Source: Rubricella sp038526735 (GTDB lineage: Bacteria > Pseudomonadota > Alphaproteobacteria > Rhodobacterales > Rhodobacteraceae). Taken from it: a stretch of 64,000 nucleotides of DNA. Positions 50,500 through 58,270 of the stretch are shown one piece after another. The position numbers were made by a program, and so were the translations under genes. The notes beneath the pieces were generated by a model. That model was given only the letters and a program-made list of their open reading frames with translations, did not search any database and was not told where the DNA came from. The DNA lies in contig JBCBGM010000009.1 of the NCBI GenBank assembly GCA_038526735.1, forward strand, positions 5,157 to 69,156, in the 5' to 3' direction. Position 1 is the first letter of the stretch. Every line of letters begins with the position of its first letter.

Positions 50500-51468
50500 A
50501 TGCACTACCTCAAACGGCCCCGCTGGGCGCTCTCCGAAAACGCCGTCACCGATGAGCATCTGTTCCTGAACCGCCGGCAGGTGCTTGCTGGGATGGGGAT
50601 CAGCCTTGGAGGGATGGCGCTTGGCGCGCGCGGGGCGTTTGCCGCAGCCGGAGAGACGGCGATTGTGCCCACGCCACCGCTGAACCCGTCATTTGCGGAT
50701 GCGGGGCGGGCGGTGACCGACGAGTCCGTCACCTCGCGCTACAACAATTTCTACGAATTCGGCTCCTCCAAGCGCATTTGGCGCGAGGCGCAGGCGCTGC
50801 AGGTTGATCCGTGGACGATCACGATTGATGGGCTCGTGGAAGAACCCTTCCAGATCAGCTTTGAGGATCTGATGCGGGATATGCCGCTCGAAGAGCGCAT
50901 CGTCCGCCTGCGCTGCGTGGAGGCGTGGTCGATGGTGATCCCGTGGACGGGGTTTGAGATGCGCCATTTGCTCGACAAAGCGCGCCCGCTGTCGTCTGCA
51001 AAATATGTGCGGATGGAGACGTTCCTCGACCCTGACGTTGCCCGAGAGCAACGCGCGAGCTGGTGGCCCTGGCCCTATGTCGAAGGGGCCACGATTGAAG
51101 AGGCTGCGAACCCGCTTTCCTTCATGGTGACAGGGGCTTACGGGAAAGAGCTACACAAACAGTTTGGCGCGCCGATCCGCCTGCACATGCCGTGGAAGTA
51201 TGGCTTCAAGGCGGTGAAATCGATCACGCGCATCAGCTTTACCGATGAGCGGCCTGTGAGCTTTTGGGAGGAATTGGCGGCGAATGAGTATGGCTTCTGG
51301 GCCAATGTGAACCCCGCCGTGGATCATCCGCGCTGGACGCAGGCGACCGAACAGCCGCTGTCTGGCGGGGATCGCATCCCGACGCAGCTGTTTAATGGCT
51401 ACGCCGAAGAGGTGGCCTCGCTTTACACAGGGATGGAGGCTGAGGTCGGCGATCGCCTCTGGCGGTGA
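50500..51468 (+). CDS. msrP: Periplasmic methionine sulfoxide reductase MsrP
   Basis: MsrP repairs oxidised methionine in periplasmic proteins with a molybdopterin cofactor. The 322 residues begin with a twin-arginine signal (LNRRQVLAGMGISLGG, R25-R26) and contain the Mo ligand C139 in RLRCVEAWSMVIPWTG, plus GAYGKELHKQFGAPIRLHMPWKYGFKAVKSI. The ATG at 50500 has AAAGGA upstream. The membrane partner MsrQ is usually the next gene but is not here; the neighbour is purQ on the other strand. Confidence 0.94.
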   Translation: MHYLKRPRWALSENAVTDEHLFLNRRQVLAGMGISLGGMALGARGAFAAAGETAIVPTPPLNPSFADAGRAVTDESVTSRYNNFYEFGSSKRIWREAQALQVDPWTITIDGLVEEPFQISFEDLMRDMPLEERIVRLRCVEAWSMVIPWTGFEMRHLLDKARPLSSAKYVRMETFLDPDVAREQRASWWPWPYVEGATIEEAANPLSFMVTGAYGKELHKQFGAPIRLHMPWKYGFKAVKSITRISFTDERPVSFWEELAANEYGFWANVNPAVDHPRWTQATEQPLSGGDRIPTQLFNGYAEEVASLYTGMEAEVGDRLWR

Positions 51469-51471
51469 TGG

Positions 51472-52143
51472 TCAGGCGGTGGTGAGCTGCGCGACGAGGC
51501 TGTCGAAGAGCGGCGCACCATCCGTTCCGCCCAAGGCAGCATCGGCGGCGCGCTCGGGGTGAGGCATCATCCCGAGGATGCGGCGGTTCTCTGACAGGAT
51601 ACCGGCGATATCGCTCACCGACCCGTTCACCGGCTCGTTGTAGCGCAGGGCAACGCGATCTTCGCCCTCCAACCGCTTTAGCGTGTCGGGGTCAGCGATG
51701 AAGTTTCCATCATGGTGCGCGACGGGCAGGGTGATGCTCTGGCCCTGCTCATAACCGCTGGTGAAGGGCGACGCCGTGCTCGTCACCGTCAGGGGCACGT
51801 TCCGGCACACAAATTTGAGACCTGCGTTGCGCATCAGCGCGCCGGGCAGAAGCCCGCTCTCAATCAGCACCTGAAAGCCGTTGCACACGCCCAGCACGAT
51901 GCCGCCGGACTGCGCGAATTTTACCACTGCGTCCATAATCGGCGCGCGGGCGGCGATGGCGCCGCAGCGCAGGTAGTCTCCGAACGAAAATCCGCCGGGA
52001 ATGGCAATGACATCAAGGTCTTGGGGCAGGGTGGTCTCTTTGTGCCAGACCATCGTGGGGGCCGTGCCGCTGGCGTTCTTCAGCGCCACGGCCATGTCGC
52101 GGTCGCAGTTAGAGCCGGGAAAGACGATGACAGCCGAGCGCAT
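51472..52143 (-). CDS. purQ: FGAM synthase glutaminase subunit PurQ
   Basis: PurQ supplies ammonia from glutamine to PurL in purine synthesis step four. The 223 residues show VIVFPGSNCDRDMAVAL, IPGGFSFGDYLRCGAIAA, the nucleophile Cys in GVCNGFQVLIESGLLPGAL and the late PHPERAAD for the His/Glu. It starts inside the purS stop (TGATG overlap), so translation is coupled. PurL is not in the window. Confidence 0.96.
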   Translation of the reverse strand: MRSAVIVFPGSNCDRDMAVALKNASGTAPTMVWHKETTLPQDLDVIAIPGGFSFGDYLRCGAIAARAPIMDAVVKFAQSGGIVLGVCNGFQVLIESGLLPGALMRNAGLKFVCRNVPLTVTSTASPFTSGYEQGQSITLPVAHHDGNFIADPDTLKRLEGEDRVALRYNEPVNGSVSDIAGILSENRRILGMMPHPERAADAALGGTDGAPLFDSLVAQLTTA

Positions 52144-52382
52144 CAGAGCACGGTCACCGCGTAGGTTTCGATGACGGTGTTGGCGAGGAGCTTTTCGCAC
52201 ATCTCGCGTGCGGTTGCCTCAGCCTTTGCCGGGTCTGTCTCTGCCAGCTCCAGTTCAATGACCTTGCCCTGGCGCACGCCCTCCACCCCGCCAAAGCCAA
52301 GGCCGCCGAGCGCGTGTTTGACGGCCTCTCCCTGAGGGTCGAGCACGCCGGTTTTGAGAGTGATATCAACGCGGAGTTTCAT
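52143..52382 (-). CDS. purS: FGAM synthase subunit PurS
   Basis: PurS is the small bridging subunit of the three-part FGAM synthase (PurLQS). The 79 residues match the family: VDITLKTGVLDPQGEAVKHALGGLGFGGVEGVRQGKVIELEL. It starts in the purC stop (1-nt overlap) and ends in the purQ start, which gives a tight purC-purS-purQ operon. Confidence 0.95.
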   Translation of the reverse strand: MKLRVDITLKTGVLDPQGEAVKHALGGLGFGGVEGVRQGKVIELELAETDPAKAEATAREMCEKLLANTVIETYAVTVL

Positions 52383-53140
52383 CAGTGCACCAGTTTTGGG
52401 CCAGTTGTGACGCTGGAGCGCGGAAGCACGTTCAGGCGGCGTGCGACTTCGGTGTAGGCGTCGGCCAAATCGCCCAGATCCCGGCGAAACACGTCTTTAT
52501 CGAGTTTGCGGCCCGTTTCGATATCCCACAGACGGCAGCTGTCGGGGGAGATTTCGTCGGCGACGATGAGGCGTTGGAAGTCGCCCTCCCAAATCCGCCC
52601 AATCTCGATCTTGAAGTCGATGAGCCGAATGCCCACGCCCATCATCACGCCCGAGATAAAATCATTTACCCGCAGCGCGAGGCTGATCATATCATCGATA
52701 TCCTGCTGGCTTGCCCAGCCAAACGCGATGATGTGCTCTTCGGTCACAAGCGGGTCATTGAGGTCATCGTTCTTGAAGTAGAACTCGATGATCGGGCGCG
52801 GCAGTTGCGTGCCCTCATCGATGCCGAGCCGCTTGGCGAGAGAGCCAGCAGCAACATTGCGCACGACCACCTCAAGCGGAATAATCTCAACAGACCGAAC
52901 GAGTTGCTCGCGCATGTTGATGCGCCGGATGAAGTGCGTTGGAACACCTATAGAGTTGAGCCCGTTCATAAAGAACTCGCTCAGCCGGTTGTTGAGCGCG
53001 CCTTTGCCCTCGACTTCAGCGAATTTCTCGCCGTTGCCCGCGGTGGTGTCATCCTTGAAAAACTGGATCAGCGTGCCCGGCTCTGGCCCCTCGTAGAGCA
53101 CCTTTGCCTTGCCTTCGTAAATCAGCCTGCGCCGTGCCAT
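52382..53140 (-). CDS. purC: SAICAR synthetase PurC
   Basis: PurC condenses CAIR with aspartate using ATP. The 252 residues carry YEGKAKVLYEG, the ATP/substrate block DTTAGNGEKFAEV, VVVRNVAAGSLAKRLGIDEG, DFKIEIGR and ADEISPDSCRLWD. The ATG at 53140 has a strong AAGGAG 7 nt upstream. It heads the purCSQ operon. The 163-nt gap to the zeta inhibitor gene holds its promoter region. Confidence 0.96.
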   Translation of the reverse strand: MARRRLIYEGKAKVLYEGPEPGTLIQFFKDDTTAGNGEKFAEVEGKGALNNRLSEFFMNGLNSIGVPTHFIRRINMREQLVRSVEIIPLEVVVRNVAAGSLAKRLGIDEGTQLPRPIIEFYFKNDDLNDPLVTEEHIIAFGWASQQDIDDMISLALRVNDFISGVMMGVGIRLIDFKIEIGRIWEGDFQRLIVADEISPDSCRLWDIETGRKLDKDVFRRDLGDLADAYTEVARRLNVLPRSSVTTGPKLVH

Positions 53141-53303
53141 AGCGATCTCCTTGCGCGCCCCGGTATGAGAGCGCCCTGCGCTTGCTTTACGCCCAAGCCG
53201 ATGCGTGGGCAAGTGGTCGCGCCATGGGCACAAAGGGTTGCGAGTGTGGCGGACAGATGCGATCTGAAATTCATAGGAATTGTTGCCTCCAGGGGAGAGA
53301 CAG

Positions 53304-53618
53304 ATGACGACCTTCGACGATCGTGAGCAGGCCTTTGAAAAGAAATTCGCCCATGATGCGGAGATGCAATTCAAGGCAGAGGCGCGGCGCGACAAGCTGC
53401 TGGCGCTCTGGGCCGCCGGGTTGATGGACAAACCCGCCGAAGAGCTCGGCGCCTATGTCACAGAGGTGATCAAGGCCGACATGGAAGAGGCCGGCGACGA
53501 GGATGTTTACCGCAAACTCGCAGCCGATTTGGGTGATCGCGTCACTGAGCAAGAGCTCCGCTCCAAGATGGCCGCCTTCCTGACCGAGGCGAAAGCCCAG
53601 ATCATGACAGAAAGCTAA
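53304..53618 (+). CDS. F1-ATPase inhibitor zeta subunit (DUF1476)
   Basis: The zeta protein of alphaproteobacteria blocks ATP hydrolysis by F1-ATPase, as shown in Paracoccus. The 104 residues match DUF1476 from end to end: TTFDDREQAFEKKFAHDAEMQFKAEARRDKLLALWAAGL, AYVTEVIKADMEEAGDEDVYRKL and a C-terminal helical bundle. The N-terminal segment is the inhibitory region. The ATG at 53304 has GGGGAGAG upstream. A related gene follows at 53706. Confidence 0.93.
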   Translation: MTTFDDREQAFEKKFAHDAEMQFKAEARRDKLLALWAAGLMDKPAEELGAYVTEVIKADMEEAGDEDVYRKLAADLGDRVTEQELRSKMAAFLTEAKAQIMTES

Positions 53619-53705
53619 GCCGTTAACTCTGATTCCAGGTTGTTGATAAGGCTTGGGTAACCTCTCCCTCCGATCGTGGCTCTGGGTAGCTGAACGGAGG
53701 GATCG

Positions 53706-54017
53706 ATGCAGCAGTTTGATACACGACGGCGCGGGTTTGAAGCGGGCTTCAAACGCTCCGAAGAAATGCGTTTTGAGCAATGGATGCGGGCGGTGAAGTC
53801 CAACGCGCTCTGGGTGGCGGAGCAGTCGGGCAAGGACGAGGCCGCGCGCGATGCCTATGTGCAAAACGCCATCGCGCTCGCCTGCACATCTGGTGACAGC
53901 ACTGTGGTCGCAGCGCGGTTTCAGGCAGATGCAGGGCCGTTTGTGGCAGCGCTTGAGCTCGACGAGGCGATTGCGGATTTCCTCTTTATAGCGCGCATGT
54001 GCGGGGTCGGCGGTTAA
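53706..54017 (+). CDS. Divergent DUF1476-like protein (zeta paralogue)
   Basis: A 103-residue protein that aligns end to end with the neighbouring zeta protein: FDTRRRGFEAGFKRSEEMRFEQWMR against FDDREQAFEKKFAHDAEMQFKAEAR, then ALWVAE, AYVQNAI, ADAGPFVAALELDEAIADFL. Identity looks near 30 per cent. The inhibitory N-terminus is altered (MQQ then extra basic residues). It is probably a tandem duplicate that has drifted; whether it still binds F1-ATPase is unknown. Its end overlaps the glutathione peroxidase gene by 4 nt. Confidence 0.68.
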   Translation: MQQFDTRRRGFEAGFKRSEEMRFEQWMRAVKSNALWVAEQSGKDEAARDAYVQNAIALACTSGDSTVVAARFQADAGPFVAALELDEAIADFLFIARMCGVGG

Positions 54018-54577
54018 CCGCTGGGTAGATGGGCCTCGATGGTGCCACGCAGGCGCGGGTTGTCTGGGCTGACTTGAGAGGGCCAGTCGCGCACAAGACT
54101 TCCATCCGCGGCGATCAGGAACTTGTGGAAATTCCACCGCGGGCGCGCGCCCTCATCTGCGAGCCACTGAAAGAGGTCGTGCGCATTCCTCCCAGTGACG
54201 GGCAGGATGTCGGTCATCGGGAAGGTCAGGCCAAACTGCACGTCGCAAAACTCCGCGACGTCCTCTGAGCTGCTCAGCTCTTGGCGAAAGCTGTTGGAGG
54301 GCACGGCGAGCACCGCAAAGCCCTGATCTTCATAGGTTTCATGGAGGTTTTGCAGGGCGCTATACTGCGGCGTGAACCCACAGAGCGAGGCAGTGTTTAC
54401 GACCAAAACCGCTTTGCCCTCGAATTGCTCCAACGCCAGCAAACCGCCCTCCAGCGCAGGGGCGGTGAAGCTGTGAAAGTTGGTCTGTTCGCCTTCGGCG
54501 TTGGCGCTCAAGGCTGACACAAGCCCGAAAACCAAGCCTGCCATACCAAACAAGGCTGCGTGCTTGACGCGGGTCAA
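54014..54577 (-). CDS. Glutathione peroxidase-like protein with signal peptide
   Basis: A 187-residue thiol peroxidase of the glutathione/thioredoxin-dependent type. A signal peptide (about 1-27, ending ANA) suggests a periplasmic place. The peroxidatic Cys is C66 in NTASLCGFTPQYSAL; the Gln and Trp of the triad appear in VPSNSFRQE and WNFHKFLI. It converges with the zeta paralogue gene. Confidence 0.88.
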   Translation of the reverse strand: MTRVKHAALFGMAGLVFGLVSALSANAEGEQTNFHSFTAPALEGGLLALEQFEGKAVLVVNTASLCGFTPQYSALQNLHETYEDQGFAVLAVPSNSFRQELSSSEDVAEFCDVQFGLTFPMTDILPVTGRNAHDLFQWLADEGARPRWNFHKFLIAADGSLVRDWPSQVSPDNPRLRGTIEAHLPSG

Positions 54578-54632
54578 TGCAGGGATTCCTGAAAACTGTG
54601 AAATGGGCGAAGGCTAACGATAGGAGGCATGA

Positions 54633-54815
54633 ATGCTACGTCTTGCAGGAATTCTCTATGGGATGATCGGAACCACCGCCGTGGGCGTGTGCTTTGTGAT
54701 CGCGCTGGTGATAGGCGCCGATACAGTGCGTGAATTGCTTGGCGCTGTCTTTGTCGGGCTCATCGTCTCTGCGCCGCTGACGTATTTCATCACCCGGTCC
54801 ATCGCGCGGTCATGA
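54633..54815 (+). CDS. Small two-helix membrane protein
   Basis: A 60-residue protein with two hydrophobic segments (about 5-27 and 36-53) and a short basic end. AGGAGG lies about 5 nt before the ATG. Similar short membrane proteins occur in Rhodobacteraceae, some mislabelled CTP synthetase. Function unknown. Confidence 0.65.
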   Translation: MLRLAGILYGMIGTTAVGVCFVIALVIGADTVRELLGAVFVGLIVSAPLTYFITRSIARS

Positions 54816-54849
54816 GAGTGGGGGCCGCGCAGGCAGCCCCCAAACAGTC

Positions 54850-55014
54850 TTATGCAGACGGTGCGTCGACACAGGTGCCGGTCGCGCTGTCGTAGGTCTG
54901 CCCGGCGCCACAGGCGCTTGCAGAGGTGCTGTGGCTCCATCCGCACTCATAGGCGAGGGCGAGCGATGGCGCGAAGCTCAGTGCGACGGCTGCCGCGAGA
55001 AGTTTCAGTTTCAT
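54850..55014 (-). CDS. Small secreted Cys-containing protein
   Basis: A 54-residue open frame: signal peptide (1-21, ending ALA), then YECGWSHSTSASACGAGQTYDSATGTCVDAP with three Cys (24, 35, 48) and a pattern resembling a chitin-binding-like fragment (CGxGxxYDxxTGxC). AGGGAG lies about 9 nt before the ATG. Role unknown. Confidence 0.6.
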   Translation of the reverse strand: MKLKLLAAAVALSFAPSLALAYECGWSHSTSASACGAGQTYDSATGTCVDAPSA

Positions 55015-55130
55015 CCGTGTGCTCCCTATTGAACGAGTAAGAGCTTAGCATTCTATGAAGCACGCGCTCTCTGTCTGGTGGAAAGATGTCGTTAACCGCC
55101 GCTTAACCACGCAAGCGCCACTGTAAGCGC

Positions 55131-55637
55131 ATGCGGATACTTGCGGTTTTGCTCCTTTTTCTAAGCGCTTGTGCGGTCTCGGAGCAGTCTGTCGCCGAGC
55201 GTACATATTTGCGTGAGGAGCCAAATCTCCCGCAAATCGAGGTTGTGGGCCCTCTGATCGAGGGGCGGTGGCAGGGGTATGCGCTGCAACAGCGGCTCGA
55301 TCTGCCTGCGCCCGAGCTCTATGTGATTCTCAAGTCAGAGCGGCCGATGCGGGTCTCTCAGGCCTGGCACGCAGGGCAGCCTCGGGCATTCGCGACACTC
55401 TCGCGCGATCCTGGCAACTGCACCTGGTCAGAGATCCCAACGACACCTGGTTGCCTGATGCGCGAACATCTCGCCGTCGCTCTGCTGCCGGAGGACATCA
55501 CCAAGGCGCAAATCCAGGACTTTTCAGTCAGTTTTTCCAGCCCGCGCGGTGTGCGCGAGGTGATGGTGCCTGCCGCCTACACACGCGGGTTTTTGGCGGG
55601 GATGGAGCGGCTTCAGGCGTCTCCAAACACCCGCTGA
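55131..55637 (+). CDS. Putative lipoprotein, function unknown
   Basis: A 168-residue protein with a lipobox LSAC (Cys 14) after a short signal peptide. The rest has beta-strand-like segments (IEVVGPLIEGRWQGYAL, ELYVILKSERPMRVSQAW) and a CTWSEIPTTPGCLM pair of Cys. I recognise no family. It converges with purB, overlapping its end by about 25 nt. Confidence 0.65.
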   Translation: MRILAVLLLFLSACAVSEQSVAERTYLREEPNLPQIEVVGPLIEGRWQGYALQQRLDLPAPELYVILKSERPMRVSQAWHAGQPRAFATLSRDPGNCTWSEIPTTPGCLMREHLAVALLPEDITKAQIQDFSVSFSSPRGVREVMVPAAYTRGFLAGMERLQASPNTR

Positions 55638-56920
55638 AAGATCGTATCGACGTGCTTGGTGTGATAGCCGAGGTCGAATTTCTCTTCGATTTGCACCTCT
55701 GAGAGGGCGGCGGTCACCTCGGTATCGCCCTTCAATTCTACCATGAAATCAGCGCCTTGCTCCCACACCTTCATGGCGTTTCGCTGCACGAGGCGGTAAG
55801 CATCTTCGCGGCTGACACCGGCTTGGGTGAGCGCAAGCAGCACCCGCTGGGAGTGCACCAACCCGCGAAACTTGTTCATATTGGCGATCATGTTGTCGGG
55901 GTAAATCACGAGCTTGTCGATGACACTGGTGAGGCGTGCGAGCGCAAAATCGAGCGTGACGGTGCTGTCTGGCCCGATGTTGCGCTCGACCGAGCTGTGC
56001 GAAATGTCCCGCTCGTGCCAGAGCGCCACATTCTCCATCGCGGGCACCACGGCCATGCGCACGAGCCGTGCGAGACCGGTGAGGTTTTCGGTCAGCACCG
56101 GGTTACGCTTGTGCGGCATCGCCGATGAGCCCTTTTGCCCCTTGGAGAAAAACTCTTCCGCCTCAAGCACTTCGGTGCGCTGCATGTGGCGGATCTCAGT
56201 CGCGATGTTCTCGATTGAGGAGGCGATGACGCCGAGCGTTGCAAAAAACGCTGCGTGCCGGTCGCGGGGGATGACCTGGGTAGAAATCGGCTCCGGCTCC
56301 AGGCCCAGTTGAGCGCAGACATGTGCTTCGACCGCCGGGTCGATGTTGGCGAAGGTGCCCACCGCGCCAGAAATCGCACCGGTTGCCACCTCGGTGCGGG
56401 CGGTGCGCAGGCGGGTGAGATTGCGGTCCATCTCTGCGTAGAACCGCGCAAACGTCAGGCCCATTGTCGTCGGCTCGGCATGGATGCCATGGCTGCGGCC
56501 GATGCGGATGGTGAGTTTATGCTCCAGCGCGCGGCGTTTGAGGGCGGCGAGCAGGCCCTCAAGATCGGCAATCAGTATGTCGGCGGCGCGCACCAGCTGG
56601 ATGTTGAAAGTCGTGTCGAGCACATCGGAGGAGGTCATCCCCTGATGCACAAAGCGCGCCTCATCGTTGCCAATGATCTCTGCCAGATGGGTCAAAAAGG
56701 CGATGACGTCGTGCTTGGTGACGGCCTCGATCTCGTCGATGCGTGCGACATCGAACTCAACATCCTTTGCCTGCCAAACCGCCTCCGCATTTTCCTTTGG
56801 AATCACGCCCAGATCGGCTTGAGCGTCGCAGGCGTGTGCCTCAATCTCGTACCAGATGCGAAACTTGGTTTCGGGGGACCAAATGGCGACCATCTCGGGG
56901 CGGGAATAGCGGGGGATCAT
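55613..56920 (-). CDS. purB: Adenylosuccinate lyase PurB
   Basis: PurB removes fumarate from SAICAR and adenylosuccinate in purine synthesis. The 435 residues from the ATG at 56920 show the fumarase/aspartase fold with TSSDVLDTTFNIQLVRAADIL, RSHGIHAEPTTMGL, and the signature GSSAMPHKRNPVLTENL (about 262-278). The C-terminal LVQRNAMKVW block is typical. The open frame continues upstream to 57097, but there it overlaps a signal-peptide gene on the other strand, so I do not use it. Confidence 0.96.
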   Translation of the reverse strand: MIPRYSRPEMVAIWSPETKFRIWYEIEAHACDAQADLGVIPKENAEAVWQAKDVEFDVARIDEIEAVTKHDVIAFLTHLAEIIGNDEARFVHQGMTSSDVLDTTFNIQLVRAADILIADLEGLLAALKRRALEHKLTIRIGRSHGIHAEPTTMGLTFARFYAEMDRNLTRLRTARTEVATGAISGAVGTFANIDPAVEAHVCAQLGLEPEPISTQVIPRDRHAAFFATLGVIASSIENIATEIRHMQRTEVLEAEEFFSKGQKGSSAMPHKRNPVLTENLTGLARLVRMAVVPAMENVALWHERDISHSSVERNIGPDSTVTLDFALARLTSVIDKLVIYPDNMIANMNKFRGLVHSQRVLLALTQAGVSREDAYRLVQRNAMKVWEQGADFMVELKGDTEVTAALSEVQIEEKFDLGYHTKHVDTIFQRVFGDA

Positions 56921-56996
56921 CGGCGGCTCGCTTTGCTTGGGTTTGGCGGGGTGATACGGTGCCCGCCAAGTGGCTGCAATGCGACAGGGAGGGGAG

Positions 56997-57320
56997 ATGC
57001 GCCTGGCTTTGGCATTCGTGTTGGCACCCTGCGTGGCCGCGGCAGAGCCGTTGCCGGGGCCTGCGATTACCGCAGCGCTCAGTGAGAGGGCACTCACCTA
57101 CGAGGGCGGCGCGCGGCAGGTGTTTTATGCATCGGGCCGCACGCTCTATGATGCGGGCGCGCCAAGTTGGGGCTATTGGCGCGTTGAGGGCGGGTTCTAT
57201 TGCTCGCAATGGCCGCCCGCCGATGGGTGGGATTGCTACAGCGTGTCGGAGATTGCCGGTGGCCTGCGCTTCACCGACACGCGCGGCAACGCCGTCGATG
57301 GCGTTTACCAAGCGCGATGA
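56997..57320 (+). CDS. Small secreted protein, function unknown
   Basis: A 107-residue protein with a signal peptide (1-18, ending AAA) and an aromatic-rich body (WGYWRVEGGFYCSQWPPADGWDCYSVS) holding two Cys. The ATG at 56997 has GGAGGGGAG just upstream. It overlaps the next ATG by 4 nt. No firm family. Confidence 0.6.
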   Translation: MRLALAFVLAPCVAAAEPLPGPAITAALSERALTYEGGARQVFYASGRTLYDAGAPSWGYWRVEGGFYCSQWPPADGWDCYSVSEIAGGLRFTDTRGNAVDGVYQAR

Positions 57321-57769
57321 ATACCGAACCGCGCCTTGGCCCTGTGATGCGCCGCTTTGCGGGCGAATGGCATTTGCGCCGCGACATCACCGATCTCGAC
57401 TCGCGGTGGCAGGGGCGGCTTGTGGGCAAGGCGTGGTTCTTTCGCACCGGCGATCTGGAGCGGTTGGATTACCTTGAAGAGGGTCTGTTAACCTTTGCAG
57501 GCCTTAAAGAAGTGACCGCAACCCGCCGTTACATCTGGCGTTTTCCGTCTCGTGACCGCATCGATGTGAGCTTTGAGGATGACCGCCCCTTCCACAGCTT
57601 TAACCCACTGTTGCCCGAGGACACCGCCGACCACGTCTGCGCCGCAGACCTCTACGAAGTGCGCTATCTCTTTCACGATGAGGCGCATTGGACGGCGGAA
57701 TGGCGCGTTGAGGGCCCGCGCAAAGACTACCGCACGGTTACCCGGTATCGGCGCGCTTTAGAGGGGTAG
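57317..57769 (+). CDS. DUF6314-like protein
   Basis: A 150-residue soluble protein with FAGEWHLRRDITD at the start and a repeating beta-strand pattern (AWFFRTGDLERLDYLEEGLL, RRYIWRFPSRDRIDVSFEDDRPFH, YLFHDEAHWTAEWRVEGPRKDYRTVTRYRR), which suits the lipocalin-like DUF6314 family. The ATG overlaps the preceding stop (ATGA). It converges with the YbaK-type gene by 12 nt. Confidence 0.65.
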   Translation: MNTEPRLGPVMRRFAGEWHLRRDITDLDSRWQGRLVGKAWFFRTGDLERLDYLEEGLLTFAGLKEVTATRRYIWRFPSRDRIDVSFEDDRPFHSFNPLLPEDTADHVCAADLYEVRYLFHDEAHWTAEWRVEGPRKDYRTVTRYRRALEG

Positions 57770-58204
57770 TGTCTCGGCGCTGATGAGCGTGCGCAACATG
57801 TCTGGGTTGACCGAAAACACGTGCCGCGGCGTGCCGGCGGCGGCCCAGACCAGATCAAACTCCAGCAGGCGCGGATCGAGGTAGACGGGCAGCGCGCTCA
57901 GATGCCCGATCGGGGCGACCCCGCCGATCGCAAAGCCGGTTTCTGCCCGAACGCGCTGCGGATCAGCCCGCGACAACGGCGCGCCGCCTAGCTCAGCTGG
58001 GGCCTGATTGCCGCCCGCGATCAGCAGCAAAACCAGCGCGCCCTCACGCTCAAACACCATTGATTTGACGATCTGGTCGAGTGCGCACCCACAGGCGCGC
58101 GCGGCATCTTCGGCGGTGCGCGTGCTGTCGGGCATTTCTTGCGTGGTGTCAGGCAGGCCCAGATCGGCAAGGGCCGCACGCACGCGTTTGAGTGATTTCG
58201 ACAT
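57758..58204 (-). CDS. YbaK/EbsC-type aminoacyl-tRNA deacylase
   Basis: A 148-residue member of the YbaK/ProX family, which hydrolyses mischarged Cys- or Ala-tRNA(Pro). The conserved Lys is in QIVKSMVFE (about residue 47), with GGVAPIGH and a YLDPRLLEFDLVWAAAGTPRHVFSVNP block at the end. It lies downstream of gltA on the same strand with a terminator between. Confidence 0.88.
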   Translation of the reverse strand: MSKSLKRVRAALADLGLPDTTQEMPDSTRTAEDAARACGCALDQIVKSMVFEREGALVLLLIAGGNQAPAELGGAPLSRADPQRVRAETGFAIGGVAPIGHLSALPVYLDPRLLEFDLVWAAAGTPRHVFSVNPDMLRTLISAETLPL

Positions 58205-58221
58205 GCGGGATCCTCAACGGC

Positions 58222-58246
58222 AAACGCCCCGGACTGTGCCGGGGCG
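58222..58246 (-). terminator. Possible terminator of gltA
   Basis: A perfect 8-bp GC stem (58225-58232 and 58239-58246) with a 6-nt loop between gltA and the deacylase gene. On the minus strand only TTT follows, so it is a weak Rho-independent terminator at best. Confidence 0.5.
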
Positions 58247-58270
58247 CTGCAAAGGTCTCAAGCGAAAAGC

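Noticed and set aside
54816..54848. GGGGGC/GCCCCC hairpin between the small membrane protein and the small secreted protein
   Set aside because: The loop is long and no T run follows on either strand, so I do not call a terminator.
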